Shown: positions 41,768 to 56,700 of the stretch, piece after piece
How positions within the stretch are numbered: position 1 is the first letter of the stretch
Layout of the letters: every line of letters begins with the position of its first letter
DNA from: Pachypanchax playfairii
Lineage: Eukaryota; Chordata; Actinopteri; Cyprinodontiformes; Aplocheilidae
Direction of reading: 5' to 3'
Assembly (NCBI GenBank): GCA_006937955.1
Contig: SSNP01000251.1
Location: 381,301-445,300 of the forward strand
DNA length: 64,000 nt
Made by a program: the position numbers and the translations under genes
The notes under the pieces: generated by a model
What the model was told of the DNA's origin: nothing
Database searches by the model: none
Seen by the model: only the letters and a program-made list of their open reading frames with translations

Positions 41768-44700
41768 TCAGACTATCCTCCACTGCATGACGCTCATGTC
41801 CTTCCCACCAGTCGACACCAGGTAGCTGTCGTCAAACAGGAAGGTCACATTGGTCACATGACTGCTGTGGCCACTGTAAACATGGCTGGGAGACTAAAGG
41901 GGAAATAAAAACACAGTTAAACTGCTGTTTACATTTAAAACAGATAACTAAATCTTTTTATTTTCAGCATGTATCTTACTCTGAACTGTGAACAGGGGTA
42001 TGAGAAGAGATGGACCTTCCCAAAGTCGTCTCCAGTTGCCAGGAGGTTCTTGTCATTGGACCTGCATGCTGCGTTGATGTCAGTGCCGTCTGAGCCGTCG
42101 GGCCACAGGCCTGAGAAACAGCAGACACATTCGTTTTAGCACAAACAAACAGAAAATGAGGGAAAGGAGCTGAGAACTCACTTACCAAAAACTTGGAAGC
42201 CCAGAGTGCAGGTGTAGGTGTCCCACTCAATATCTCTGGTGGTCTCTACGCTGACCACCTGCTTACACACTGATGGGATCCCTAAGGACAAGAAAAAAGA
42301 GGTGACGCAGCAGGACGGTATTTAATGAGTTAATCTATAACGTTAGTCTAATAAAAACCAGCCAGCACTATGAGAACGGCAGCCACACTTACAGTACAGT
42401 ATCTCATAGTCTCCTGAATTTGACACCAGGTACTGGGAGTCCACTGACCAGTCCAAATGAGTGATGAAACTGGAGTGACCCTGTTGAAAAGTAGAAATAA
42501 ACAAAAATTAGAGGCGTTTCCTTTAGTAGAAAAACAAAATTTACCTCAGATTTTACAGTGTTTCCAGTGAATTATAATAAAACAGAAAAGAGTCTGAAAA
42601 TGCTGCTGCAGTGACCTGGAGGTGCATCACTGCTGTATAAACACAATGCAAACAGACAGTGATAGTAACAAAATAAAGATCCTCACAGAACACTTCCCAA
42701 CTCGGCTGTATTTCCTCCCGTTTTCCGCCACGGCGTAGACATAGATGTAGTTGTCGTGGGATCCGATAGCCAAGAAGTTACCATCTAAAGAAGACAGAAT
42801 ATAGAAACAACATTATTCTTTAACTGCTGCTGCTCCTCTTATTGTTAAACAGCTGTGTTTACATTCAGTGTTACCAGACATTGAAAGGAAACTAGAAAAA
42901 GGCTCAGGTGAACCACACTGTCAGCAGTAACTAACTCACCTGGCCCGTAGCGCATAACAGACAGCTGTTCATTCCCATCTGTGTGTACGGTGACTAGATC
43001 CTTAGACTCGGTGTCAAGGACCAGCCATCTGCAGGATCACATGTCAGGTTAATACAAATCTTTGACAACTACTTTTCCAAAGTAATGAGCCATTGAATGT
43101 TTTTTATTGATGTATATGTACCGGCCAGTTTGGGTTCCTATGGCAACAACAGCTCCTGATGGGTGGAAACCTGCTGATTGGGCTGTATCCTGTGCAAAAC
43201 AATCAGACAGATTAATCAGTTTTATATGAAAAACTAATGATTGGAAATAAATATTTACATTTGGTAGTTGTGCAAATCTTATTTCTCTCACTTTAAAATC
43301 AATTAGACGTGATTTGATGAGGTGTAATTTCTCATACATGACCCCAGGGGGCAGTGTTGGTTAATTTTACCTCCAAACATTTAGTCCAGATGAGCTGATG
43401 AGTGTTTGAGTCCCACAGACAGACCTGCCGGTCATATCCGCAGGTCAGGAACTGAGACTTGCAGGGATGAACAGCCAGACCCCACAACTCATCAGTGTGA
43501 CCCTGAGAGGAGATTTTACATTAGATAACAATAAAAATAAAGCAAATTTAGGTGTGACCTCCAGATTTTCCCATTTACCTGTGTGATGGGCATGAACTCT
43601 CCATCCAAACTGCCTTGTAAAACAAAGTTCTTGGTGGTCCCGATGAGCACAGCCTCCCCTCGGCCTTCTGCTATGGTTCGGATGGGACCAAATAATTCAG
43701 GCACCTGCAAAAAGGAAAAAAAATCCCACAAAGCAGCTTTTTAACTAGAATCCAACATGAAACACCAGCTAACATTTCACTGCACGGTGTGGTTTTAATA
43801 GCACATCAGTCATAAATAAATCACAAGCATTGTTGCAATAAATATCCATGAAGCTCACTAAAAATTCAAATCCACTGCTGCTTCTGTAATATTTATTTAT
43901 TAATGCATCATTGAGATACACAGTCTGCAGCAGTGGGATTTCTGGCTCAGAAAACAGGAACAAAATTGAGATTTAGAACAGAATTGAAATAAATATGACT
44001 GTTTACAAAATGTTGCCATTCCTGCAGAGGAAAGTGTGATACTTAAACATAAGAACCAGATTTAAAAATGAATATTTTAGTGTTAAGGATCATTGCTATT
44101 GCTGTTTTAAAAACTGATGCGTCAGTAAAGTAAAGAAACGTTTCTGATGTAACTTTAACAGTCTGATTTACAGTTCTGATTTATTAAATTTCACCCAAAT
44201 GAATCAACCTCAAACCATAATGATCCCTCCATCGTGCTTTAAATGAAACATATCTAAAGTCTCATTTTACACACATTTTCTTTCTCTCATATAAATTATT
44301 TTTTCCTGAGAGCTACACTAAACAGACTCAGATCTATTTAGATCTTATAGTCTATGTGAGAGATTTCCACATAATTTGTGCTTATTATAATTTTTTTAAA
44401 TTCTAACAATGAATAAAGAGGCTGTGGAGATCTAACAGCCTGTTTAATGGATCATATCCTTCAAATCATGTTTGATTTATGGCCTTGATTTTGGTTTTTC
44501 ACCTCCACTGTTTGTATCTGCTGGTAGCTGCTGTCCCACGTGATGAGTCTGCGGTCCTTCCCTCCCGACACCAGCGTGCCATTCCTCAGCATGCTCACTG
44601 CAAAGATGCTGCCCTCGTGGGCTCCCTGGATGACATGGCTGATGCGATTAGTGCCTGTACGACAGAGATGGGATGAGACGGATGAAAAGGCTCAGTCAGA

Positions 44701-47700
44701 GACAGATGAACATAAAGGCTGACAGCTTTAGGGAGGTAGATTAAGAAACAGGAAGACAGGCGAACAGAAGGGTGATCAATAGATAATTAAAGATCTGATG
44801 ACGAGATCCAGCTTTATTTTTAGATCAACTCCATGAAAAATCTTTGAGCTTGTTATCACACAAAACAGAATTATTTTTCTCTTGTTTTTTTTTTAAATGT
44901 TTCCGTCAAGATAGTTTCTGATTAAAACAAGAACTTCCAGTTACCTTTTCCCCACACCAGGATATTTCCGCTCGAGTCTCCAGTGATGGCGTCACCATTT
45001 TCTGCGAAGGTCACACACAACACAAACTTGGGCTTCCCTTGTTTCTGTAACAAACACAAGAACAAGTGTTTTTTGATTGTTTTACACAATAAAACATATT
45101 TCTTTGTGTGCTGTGAGCTTGTTACTATTATTAACTGTTTACCTCAAACAGTCCTTGTTTCTTCATCAATGTTCCTCCTTTCTCTAAAGTCCAAAAATAG
45201 AGATGAGACTTGCCACAAGTCACTACAATGTTACTGTCAGTCGGGTGGAAGTCTGCAGCAAACACTGACTCATTGGAGCACTGAACAAACACATAAAGTA
45301 AGTTCAGCAAAATGACAGTAGAGTAGATGAATATAAATGTGTTAGGGTGCACATACTTTAGTTTCAGCTATTCTGTCCTCTCTCTGCCAGTCCCACACAG
45401 AAAGGACATGATCATTGGAGTCATCAACAACGCAAAGAGTATTTCCTCCATTCTAACATGTAAAAAAATAGTCTTTAAAAACACAAGAAAAGGCAAAAAC
45501 CCGGCAACAGCACAGTAATGATCTTTTCCTATACCGATTTGGAGAAAGCCAGGCAAACGAGTCCTCGATCAAAGAAACCTGAACCCAGAATGTGGAGAGT
45601 GTTGAGGCTGACGGAGTCCCAGACACGGACATGAGGAGCCAGCTGCTGCCAGGAAAAACGATGCACAAACATGAGACACCAAAAGAGGGAAATCATCAGT
45701 AATTGACTGTAAAGTTCAGAAACATCTAAATCAGTTTGTCAAAAAGTCTCTAAGCGGAAAAAAAGGGAAAGATCTCACTTACTTTTCCATCTGATGAGGT
45801 ACCTGCTACCTGTCCGGTTGCTATGGTAATTTTATCAGGATGGACGGCGAGGCTGGTGAAGAAGTAACAAACAAACCGTCGTACAGGAGGTGTAAAACAT
45901 TTTGACTTTAAGAGAAAAAAAGCATAATGCATCATAAATGTGATTTATTTTCTCACCATTTGATGTCGTCTGTGTGTCCGGTGTAATGTCTCTGCAGCTG
46001 CTCGTCCACATTAAATAAGACGACCACAGAGGCGATGAAATACACAGTCTCTCCAGTAGGAAGCAGGTAAAGATTGGAGCGACAATCTCGCCCACGGTAA
46101 CCGTAACTGAGCATCAGGTCAAGGTATAAAAGTTACGTTTTTCACAGTTTTTCAGATCAAGCATCAAAGGTAAAATGTCAAAAAAAACAAAACAGGTTGA
46201 ACGATGATTAAAAAAGAGCAACCTGAATGTATTTGTGTGTTTGTGCATGTCTCCTCAGATCGAATCTGCCTTGTGGTTCTTTTCCATTTTTATCTCAAGC
46301 AGCCAGAACAACATGCCACATTCATTCATTTTTGAGCAAGAAAATTTTAACAAGTCACCCACAAATGAAGGAAAATAAAAATAAAACAGCACAAGAGGAG
46401 CTGCTGACTGCTTGCGCCATCAGCCCTTCCAGCTGTTTGGAGGTTATTTTAGACTCCAGGCTGCAGAGCGAGGAGCTTTTGAACAGATCGACTCTGACAA
46501 ACAGGAGAAACGCGTTCAGCTTCCTCTCACACCTTCTTCACAAAATCATTTTCCACACATAGTGATTTTTAATGATTTCTGCAGAAATCCACCCAACAGA
46601 CTCGAGTTCTGTATCCGAACCAAGCTGCAGGTAAAAGGATACACCCAGTCCAGTTTGAGTTTGTTGTTAGGCAGATCACCTCTGGACTCCAGACAGTAGC
46701 TCTCCACTTCATCTTTGGGCATGAACATGGTAACAGGACGACCCTTCAAGTACATTTTCACATATCCTTCCTCTGGAAAAAAGCAACAGAAACCATCAGT
46801 GAAATTATGTTTAAACACACTTGTAATACAGATTAGACAGATTTATGATGTTAGTGATGTACATATGTTTTAATTTAGTGATGGACTACAGGGTTTGACA
46901 CTAAATGCATGAGAGGATTGATGAAGTGACGTGAGGAGATGTTATAAGTTTATTTATTTATTTTCTGAAGCACAATGAAAAACAGAAAAGGACAAACACA
47001 GATGCACAGAAATGTTTTTTAATCTGGCTTTTATTAGTTTATTTCAACACTTTTGTGACAACACAGGACACAAAATAAACTGAAAACAGCTCACAACAGA
47101 TTAACCAACAGGAAACGCAAACACAAGCAGAGTGATTGAAAATGCTGACAAAGTAAATTAAAAGAGAGAAAACTTCCTCTATTTAAAATATGACAAACTG
47201 GAAACCAGTCCGATGAGAATGCATGCGCTCGTTTTATCAATACACATCTGGTTTTAAACCTAAAAAATGCCTCTACTGATTGAAAAGTGGATCAAACAGA
47301 AATATGTTTTGGAGTGAGGTGGGATATTAATGTCTTACTGTTTTATAATTCAGTAACAAATCTGGAAATACTGGCTGGGGGATTTGACAGGGCTGCGGTA
47401 GCTGGGAGTATCAAGAGGAGACGACAGACTCCCTGATTTCCTCAGCTGGAGGCTACAGTTCGGGATCTTTCTGACCGACGACACCCTGGCAGCGCCGACC
47501 TTCCTGGTCTGGCTGTTTTCTGAGCCTCGTTGGTGTTTGGTGGCTGAAGGAGCCGTTAAAACCAAAGCTGCAGGGCTGCTGCTCTTCCCCGTCTGCTTGG
47601 CAGAGCTGCTGAGGTAAATCTGCATGTTGACTATAACGCAGACGGGGAAAAGAGCGGAAAAAGTCATGATGGAGGGGGCAAAGCATTGAGTTTGGATGTG

Positions 47701-50700
47701 AAGGGACAAAACAGGAAGGAGCAGGATGTGGAGTCGCCATTCTGAAACCACCAAAACACAAACTAGGCTACGAAAAGGAGGAGAAACTGAGCTCCAACCA
47801 GGTTAAACATCTGTCTCAGCTTGACTGGAATAACATCACAAATTTATCCTAATTAAAATCTGTTCTTTTAAAAACTTTTTTTTACATGTTTTAACAATTA
47901 AAAACCTGATACATGAAACATTATTCAGAACATCGTGATGTTTAAAATAATTTATTTCAGCTGGAAATATTTACTGAGAAGAAACAATATTATAAGTTAC
48001 TTATAAAGTTGAAGGAGCACAAAACTTACTTCTATGGAATAAATTAGAAAATGCAATAGAAGGTGTTACGCTTTTTAAACATACATAGTTGTTTATTCTT
48101 TTTTAAGACACTAAGATGAAGGAAACTAAAGGAATTTAAGGGGTAAAATGTCTGTTTCCTGTGTTGTATATTAAAACAAGTCACTGGTCTGGGAGGTTTC
48201 ATTAACATCATGCTCAGACTGTTCAAAAGATTGAATCACTCTTAGTAAACATCAATATATGTTTGAGGAAATCACTTTCTGGCTTTCTTGTGAACACTTT
48301 AAGTTCACTGCACATAAACAGACTCTTCAGGCCGCGTGAGACGACTACAAGCTCTAAAAACAAGACTGAATGAAAGAGATTGTGATGCTAATGCTAGCTC
48401 TGAAGACAGGGACACAATGAGAGCAGTGGGAAATGGACTGCAAGGACTTGAAGAACTGCAGAGAAACTGAAAGGCCAGGCAGCAAGTGTCAGACATCTTA
48501 GTGTTGCCATAGCAATAAAAACAAATTTCCTGCAAGTGAGCGGCTGTGAGCAAACAGTCTGGTGAAGCAGAGCAGCTTTGTCTGCAGTTAAACACGTGAA
48601 GTTGTCATCACACGCTGATGCAGCACTCAGTGGAGGTTAGGTGGGAGGGTTGTGAGTTTATTTATCCACAAAATATTTAAAGGGAAAGCAACTTTCTAAC
48701 CCACTCCTGCCCCCGTCTGGACAGCTCTCTGTCTTTTGTGAAATAACTTTTTAGGTAAAATTTATATTCACAGGTAATTTACAAAACTTAAAAGATCAGA
48801 ATGAAATGTTTGTAGTGTGCAGAGAGCTGTGGACGCTGGGGGGGGGGGGAAATTCAGGGACGAAGAGGACTGTCCTACCTTTGCAGTGGGTCACGCGTCG
48901 CATCCCTTGTAAAGGTCACAGAGAGACACACAAGCACCAGGTGAAGCACGCCATCTCTTTCTCACCTCTCGGTCTGTCCTAATGTGAGCGCACTTCCTGT
49001 TTCCTGGCATTAAACAACAGCCGCTTCTGTCTACGATGTTTATAACATCAGAGTTCTTGTTTAAATGAATCAGAACTCATTTACTTAATAACTCTGTCCC
49101 ACATTTTATTTGTTATTCAGTTCAGTTTATCTTCTGCCCACGTTACTTGATTTTCACCCAAATTTCACAGACAAAATGTCCAATTTTAATTTGAAAAATC
49201 AGTTTGATGTAGAAAATATGAAAATAATCTGCATGTAATCTCTGTTTTTAATAGTCATGATCAAGTTTAAATACTTAAAGGTTTATATTAATTAACACAA
49301 ACAGGAAACTCTTGTTGAGATTACAAAATAAAAGCCATTTTGGGCTGCAGATGGAAGCTCAGATCAGTCTCACACTTCCTGCTCTTTGTTTAAAGAATAC
49401 ACATGCAGAACATGTTGAGTTGTGTTACAGACTAAAAATTCTGTTTGTTTCTCAGATTTCAAGCATTGTGAAATAAGAAAGTTGAACATTTAACTAATAT
49501 AAATGTTTGTTGTGTTGCCCCGTGTCAACCTTTAAATGCTAAAAAAAAAACATAAAGTTGATGAAAGGATGGTTAGATGAATGTGAAGATGTGATGGATG
49601 AGGTCGGCTTGTTAAACATGAAGTTATGGATGATGTGAGGTTGTCTGAACATGAATCTGAAAATGCATCGGTTTCATTCTTCTACTCAAATAAATAAATA
49701 ATTTAATGAGAGTCAGTGAGCGGAAAAGGAAAACTTCAAGCTTTCAGACTGAAGAGTCACAGACTCTTACCTGTGTTGAACACTGGATCCCTCTGTTTGC
49801 TGCAAAGTAAACACACACGTGTCAGTCAACATCCTGATTCCTGATAAATCAACGCTTCTTTCTTCTATTTGAAACCTTAGATTGGTAACAAGAGTCACGT
49901 TGCATCTTGTGAGAAGGAAAATCTCTGTGTTCGGCTCTAAGTCACCTGTCACTTTTTTTGCTGCTGGAATTGCTGCCAGTGGATCCGGCTCGCGCTCGAT
50001 TCCCCTTAGACTCGCCAGAATCCTTACGAGTGAGAGTACCCACATGTTCGTTTGAGCTGGTTCTTCTGACGGAGCTGCAGGGGAAAGAACAGAAGAAGAA
50101 ACGAGCTTAAATTCTTCCCTTTTGGTTTTATTTGTTGATGAAGGATTTTTTAATGATCTTTGGTTAATTATAAGACCAGTCTTTTAGTAAAAAGGTTTGT
50201 ATAATGAATTATTTGCTCAATCTTTGACTCTGTTTTCAACCCTTGTGGTAATATTTACCACAACATTAAAACTGTGGAGATCAGACGTTTAGGCAGCCAA
50301 ATTATTCCCAACAAAGGAAGGGCTCCATCAGCAGCTCTGCAGTCAGTAAGCTCACAGATCATCATTGAGCCTCCCAATGAGAGAAAAGTCCTTTCAAACC
50401 CTGAATCTGACCACTGACAGTCGCCTCATCTGGAGACCCTCTGTGTGTTTGTTCTCTGGAGGGCAGAGCAAGAAAAACAAGGAAAAAAATGACGCGTTTT
50501 CTCATGAGAAATCATGTTCAAGCCACAGGGAATTGAAGACAGCTGTGTTTCTGTTAGAGCTAATGGGACTGGGACCAAGTGATTGTTTAAAATCAACACA
50601 AAGATGTAAAGAACAGAAAATTATACCAACGAGAGGCGATGATTTAAAAAAATAAAGCGTACATTTTTGTATAATTGAAAGCTGGTTTAGGATGGAGGTT

Positions 50701-53700
50701 TTTACCAGTGAATTCTGGGACAGTCTCACCTGAGGGACAGATAGAGTACTCTGGTAGAAAGAGACAGAGAGGAAAACTGAACAGAGAAAAACACTGGAGC
50801 AGACATGTAGGATAAAAAAACACAACATGAAGCATGAAGAAGAATAAACTGAAACCCAACATGTGTTTGGAAGGATCAGGTCGCTCGTGTCTGCAGGTCT
50901 CATCTGATTATAATAATCCAGGAATGATAAATGGCTTTTGGCAGATTGATAACTTGGTCTTTATATACAACAAACACACCCACAGACACACAAACACACA
51001 CAAACACCACAAATGACAATGATCCCTTTCAGTGTTTCCGTCCTGTTAAATGTCAAAAGGTTTGAGTGATAAAAAGCCGGAAATGTTACAGTGAAAATAG
51101 CAGAGACAGAGATGAACAGAGACGTGTCCCAAGACAAAAGATAACGAAGACAAAAGATAAACAGAACAATGAGGAACCTGAACTCTCTAACAGTGTTAAT
51201 GGGTCCTGAGGGATTAGAGAGCCAACACCACACAACGTGCTTCATTCAGTCCACATTATCAAGTTATAAAAGTTTCCTTTTTAATACCACAAACAATGAA
51301 GAACAGCATGGAGGACAAATCACAGTCCTATCCGATGAGTTTTGATTCCTGACCTCTTGTTGGTGGCAGTGCTGCCATCCTTCCTGAATCCAGATCCAGA
51401 TGGGGAGGGGAGAGAAACCTTTTTTGGTAGGACGGTCCCGTTGTTCACTGTGGGCCGTAATGGCAGAGTGGCAATCATTGGCCTGGCTGGAAAAAAAAAC
51501 AAACAAATAAAAATAGATAGAATATTATCAATTTTCGCTCCAATAAAGGGATTCAAGTTCAACAAGATGTTGATTCCTGCAGATTCCAAAAACAATATTT
51601 GACAGTGAGTTTTTGTTTTTGTGCACACTTACACAGCTTGTGTGTACACACACAAAACACAACTCACATGCCTGTTAGACAAGAACAGAGCAGCAAATCC
51701 AAGCTGTGACTTTATCTGCACTAATAAATATTTATAGGCACCGTGTCTTCCAGCAGGCACACACACGTTATACGGTTATTACACAGCAGGAACAAATTGA
51801 TGCTGGTAATTTTGTTAGTGTGTTAAAGAGGATAAATGTCTGTGTTTCGTCTTTGTGTGTGTGTGCATCAGCAGCAGCTCACTAAAATCATCCTTTCAAA
51901 ATAAAGTTCATTCATCCACATTGACATCTAATACAGAACCTGGCAGCAGCTTGTTTCTGCTTCATTACTCAAATGCACATTTAAGGCAAAAAATTCAAAA
52001 AATAACGTTTGATTTTACATGCAAATTTCCCATGTTTATTTTAGCAAATGGGTCAGCTGACAATTAAAGTGCACAGTTTTGTGACAAAACAGAAGCAGAA
52101 CAAAAATCAGAGGGTTTGTCTATAAATTCTCAACATTTGGGTGTTTTTTTCCCAGTTGTTAGAAAAGACGTTGGGTGCATCAAACCATGCGATAAACAAA
52201 AGCAGAACAGACGAAACAGTGAGGAAATTTTAGATTAGAGAAAAACACTGAATTTCCTCTGAAAAATAGTTTGGGAATCATGAAAACTTACTAAGCATGA
52301 GTTGGATGAGAAAACTAAAGCAACTTCAGAATAACAAGCTGAAGTTTGTTAGTTTAAACAGAGCGTTATTTAACATTTCCCTGCAAATCTGTTGTTATAC
52401 TGATACAAATAAATCCTTCTTTCTACAAGTTGTATCATGGTGCAGAACTAAATCCTACTTCGTGTCTGCTGTGCAAGATACTTGCAGAGTGAGCAGTGAC
52501 TGAAATGTGCACATCAGGTCTGGTTAAGTGCAGACGGCCTACCTGACTTCCCAACATTGCTGTCTGCCGAGGGAGATTTTCTCACCATAGCAGGGTCTAT
52601 ACATGTAACGCAAAACGTATTTAACAACACAACAGAGTCTAGGTGAAGACGGACAAGACGGAGGAGAAATCCGTAGCTGGTCAGAGGACAAACTCAAGCA
52701 GAATTTGAAGGAGGCGTCAGCAGCGCAGTGGGTTACCTTTGGTGGGTCCCCTACGAGACCCCACGGCCTGCTGCTCCTCAGACAGGTTCAGTCTGCGGAC
52801 CACGTCAGCTAGAGCGGACTTGAGCAGCTGAATCTCATCCTCCTGCATCTGGACTCTCTGCTCCAGCGAGGCGATGCGGTCGGTCACCTCCATGCTGCTG
52901 GCTGCTGAGGCGCTGTCATCTGTGGAGACACACGGATGGGTCAAATAAATTCTTTTACACTGAGAGAGTCAAAAAGTCGACAGCTGTCTATTTTTATAAT
53001 CTCTCTTTTCATTTAACAGATTATTATTATTATGTTTCCACCTGCAGATGCAGGCCAAACACAGACCACCAGGGTCCACTTTATTAATGAAAACACACAC
53101 CATTATGATTGTGTGTGTGTGTCCATCAGGGCTCTCCACTTGGGCTTTGATGTCACAGTGGTTTGATGAAATATTCATGCAAATCTCTGCTGTGTTTTCC
53201 CAGCAGACTTGTAATAACAGTCTGATGCATTATGCATTAGGTGGAAGGCTCCTGGTGATTAAGCTGATCTGCAGTCTGTGTTTAAACCCCCCCCCACTGC
53301 TTCACAACAACATGGAAATCTGAAAAAGCGCTTGACCTCTCTAAATAACCATCTCAAACAATCAAGAACAACAGACACACAGCTGAAAGCAAAATGACAC
53401 GACTTCTGCAAACAAAAGAGTCCTAAAGGATTCACTCGCCCGTCTTCCTCTTTTAGTCACTTCATCATGACCTAAAGTTACAAAATCAAGCGTACATCTC
53501 TAAACCAGCTGGAAGAATCATTTTTGTTTATGTTTATTTTTCTATGCTGACATCATTAAATCTGGCACTCGGAGGACGTGCAGGTTAATTACCCCCCTCC
53601 CCAATTCCTCCCGAAGACAAAGAAGGATCTAATAAAGTTAATCTAATCAACACTTGTTTGGACTTTTAATTGAAATAAATCTCCTCCCATTATTTAGAGA

Positions 53701-56700
53701 GTTTGACTAGAAATAGAAACTTATATTATATACAGAAAACATTCACTGTTTTTTTTAACGTTTAAATTCACTGTCACGCTAATTTTGTTTGTGTTCCCAA
53801 AAATCGCACCACAAATCATCAGATACAAAAAGCATAATCAACTTAAAACTACCACAAGACATCAACACTTGTAAGATTTCATCTCTCAAACGTGTGCACA
53901 TAAATTTCAGTTTAAACAGTTTCTGTTTAATATTCATTTTAGGACATGCAGCATCTGTTATCTGTTGTGGGTCTGCTAACAACAGATACTGAAACAGAAT
54001 GAAACTATTGTAGGATGAAGAACAATCGTCGACTGTTACGGCCCTGACGAACATCCTCCGTCTGTCACACAGCTTCCTACAGCGTCTGAGACGAGTTAAC
54101 CCCACGGTCACAGAGAAGCTTTGTGTTCATCCAGATGTTACAAGGTGCTCAGATCACATGATTTTACCTCAGAGATTTCATATCAGAGACAGAAATCCAT
54201 CCCAGTTTGGCGCGTTGGATTTCTGAGTCCCCATTCCTCCTCTGAAAAAAACAATTACTGCATCCTAACAACTTCCAGCGGGGTCTTCACACCTGCCACC
54301 CATCAAGTTAAATCACATCACTTCTGGCATCTTCTTCCTGACTCGCTCTCAGATCTGGTTTCCATTATCCGGCCAACATGTGGCTGAGTCACATGTTTGA
54401 GACAGATCATTCTGCTCACCTTAATGCGTTTGGACACGCTGCTTCCTATTACCTCCATCTGGAAGACGATGTCATTCCACAAGCTCGAGTGCTTGTCCAT
54501 CACTTCAGCTTCAGATTACAGGCACTCTCAGCATCATCCTCCTGCTGTAAAATCATCTAAAGTCATTCACTGACCTGACTGCCATCAATACCAGAGAAAC
54601 CCTAACCCCCCCGCAGCAAAACCCATCAACCTCAAGGATCAATGTAATAGCGGAGAAAACTGTGACTGGGAAGGAGCCTTCTGAGCAGCCTCATGTTTAA
54701 AATACCTTCTGCAGCAGCTTGTGTTGATCATTTCTTGGCTATGCAAAACATGCAAGGATATAAAATAGTCACAAACGTGAAGGATCGTAATTAGACTTTC
54801 TAACACCAGCTGGATGATGATGTGACATTTCCTTTAATGACAAACAAACTTTGTCTGTGTTCTTTTTCATTCAGCAGAGAAGCTAAACCAAACATTAAAT
54901 AATCTGCTGGAAAGTTTAGCTGACAGTGTATGTCACTATGGGCGGTTTTTAAAATCCACAACCAGCATTTTGGGACAGAAAACAAGAGATCAAAGAACCA
55001 CATGGCTGCAGGAAACAGCCTGTCACAACACTATGATGACTGACCGTAGTGTTATCATCCCTGCTGCCACATATCTGTTGGACAAACATCTTACCATCTG
55101 GTTTTATATGCAGATCATCAATACACATAACCAGGTGGTGTGCAGCTACTGTGCCAGTTCAGCAGGAGCAGATTTCTTCTAAAACAAGCCACACTTACTT
55201 AAAGGCAGGGTGTACGATTTCATTTTAAAACACTTTTTTTTTAAACTGCAAAAAATGCTCTTCATATACCAGAGGCAATTTACATTTTAGGAGTTCTTAA
55301 ACTAGACCGATCGTTCTTTCTACAGCGAGAAACCCTGAAAAAAGCCTCATCCAATCAACTTCTACGGCCCGTCCAGGATAATTGGCTTGTAAGCAAAGCT
55401 TCCGTGTTCCAGCACCTCCCTCTCTGCGCGTCCCCTTCGTGTACAAGCAATGCTCGTTCTGGCCTATAAACAGGAAGTGAGCTCGCGCTACTTTGTCGCG
55501 CCAGCAGATACATAGATTGCACAAGCTGCATTAGCCGACGTGTTTGTTTGGTGAAGCATCAAGTTCGACGTTAGTGCAGATAAGCTTCCCAAAACGAATC
55601 GAAAACGCAAAGCTGTTGTGGAAATAGCAACGAGAAAGAAGAAAGCCGACGAAGAGCGTGCCAAAAGCCGAATCTGCATCGGAGCTGCTGCGTTTACATG
55701 GTGGCGTCAACTCAAGGTAGCTAAGGGTTTGCTAACCGGTTGCCGATTTTCTTCTGGACGGGTAAGATCAGGTTGTATTTTGTGACTTTGGCGGAGACCC
55801 AACAAGACCATGCTGGCTGCGCGTGCCTGTGTTATAGAGGCGTGGCTTAGGGGGAGAGCATGAAGCAAGGGGTGGGACTTTTTATTTAGCGCTCAAGCCT
55901 TTAAACAAACCTGAATAGGATCTGCTGCTGACTTCACTCATGATACATCGAGCTAATGGACCTGATTTTAGTTTTTTATGAAGAAGAGCGAATTTTAAAA
56001 ATATGACAAAAAAAAAAAATGTGGGAGAAATGAAATCTCAACCTTTGTGTCACCTCCAACTTAAGTTTTGTGTTTTAGCAGATCAGCAGGTCAGATTATG
56101 AAAACAGGTGCCTGGATTACAAGCTGCCTCTGATGGCTCTCGGTCAACAAGGGCTATAAAAAGCCAGCGGAAGATCAGAGAGCAGGAAATCCTGAAACAC
56201 AACACGAGGGAAAATTAAAGAGGAGAAAGCAGGCAGTACAGTGGGGGGGGGGGGCTCTGTGTGTGTGTGTGCACTGAGGTCAGAAAGAGTGATGATAAGA
56301 GGTCAAACCACACCCATGACAGACCAGGTCGTCCTCGTGTGGACATGTTAAACCTTTCTGTCCCATAAGTAACGTCCATCCTGGAGCTGAATTCAGGTCA
56401 AATGGGACAAAGCTCCACCACTTTAAAACTCTCACCTTCACAAGTCATTGTTCAAGAGGGAAAAAAAAAGCTAGAGTCCAAGAGGGGGTTTAAAAATAGA
56501 AAGACTGTTTGTTTTTTTTTTTAGCTAAGTGCATCATCAGAAACACAATACACAGAGCAGAAACGAAGGACGCTCATGAGCTTTTACTAAAAGCCGCTGA
56601 GCAGAGAACTTTATTTGGCATTAATAATATAATTATAAGATCATGTGAAGAAATATAAATCAATCAAAATGTAAAATCAGGGATAAGAAAAGCCACAAAG

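Larger units (their letters stand above)
46773..49770 (-). other. eml1: eml1 intron before the HELP exon
   Basis: This 3.0 kb intron contains the candidate alternative last exon (47350-47605) and its poly(A) signals. A run of ten G lies near 48840. I see no other gene-like element. Confidence 0.6.
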
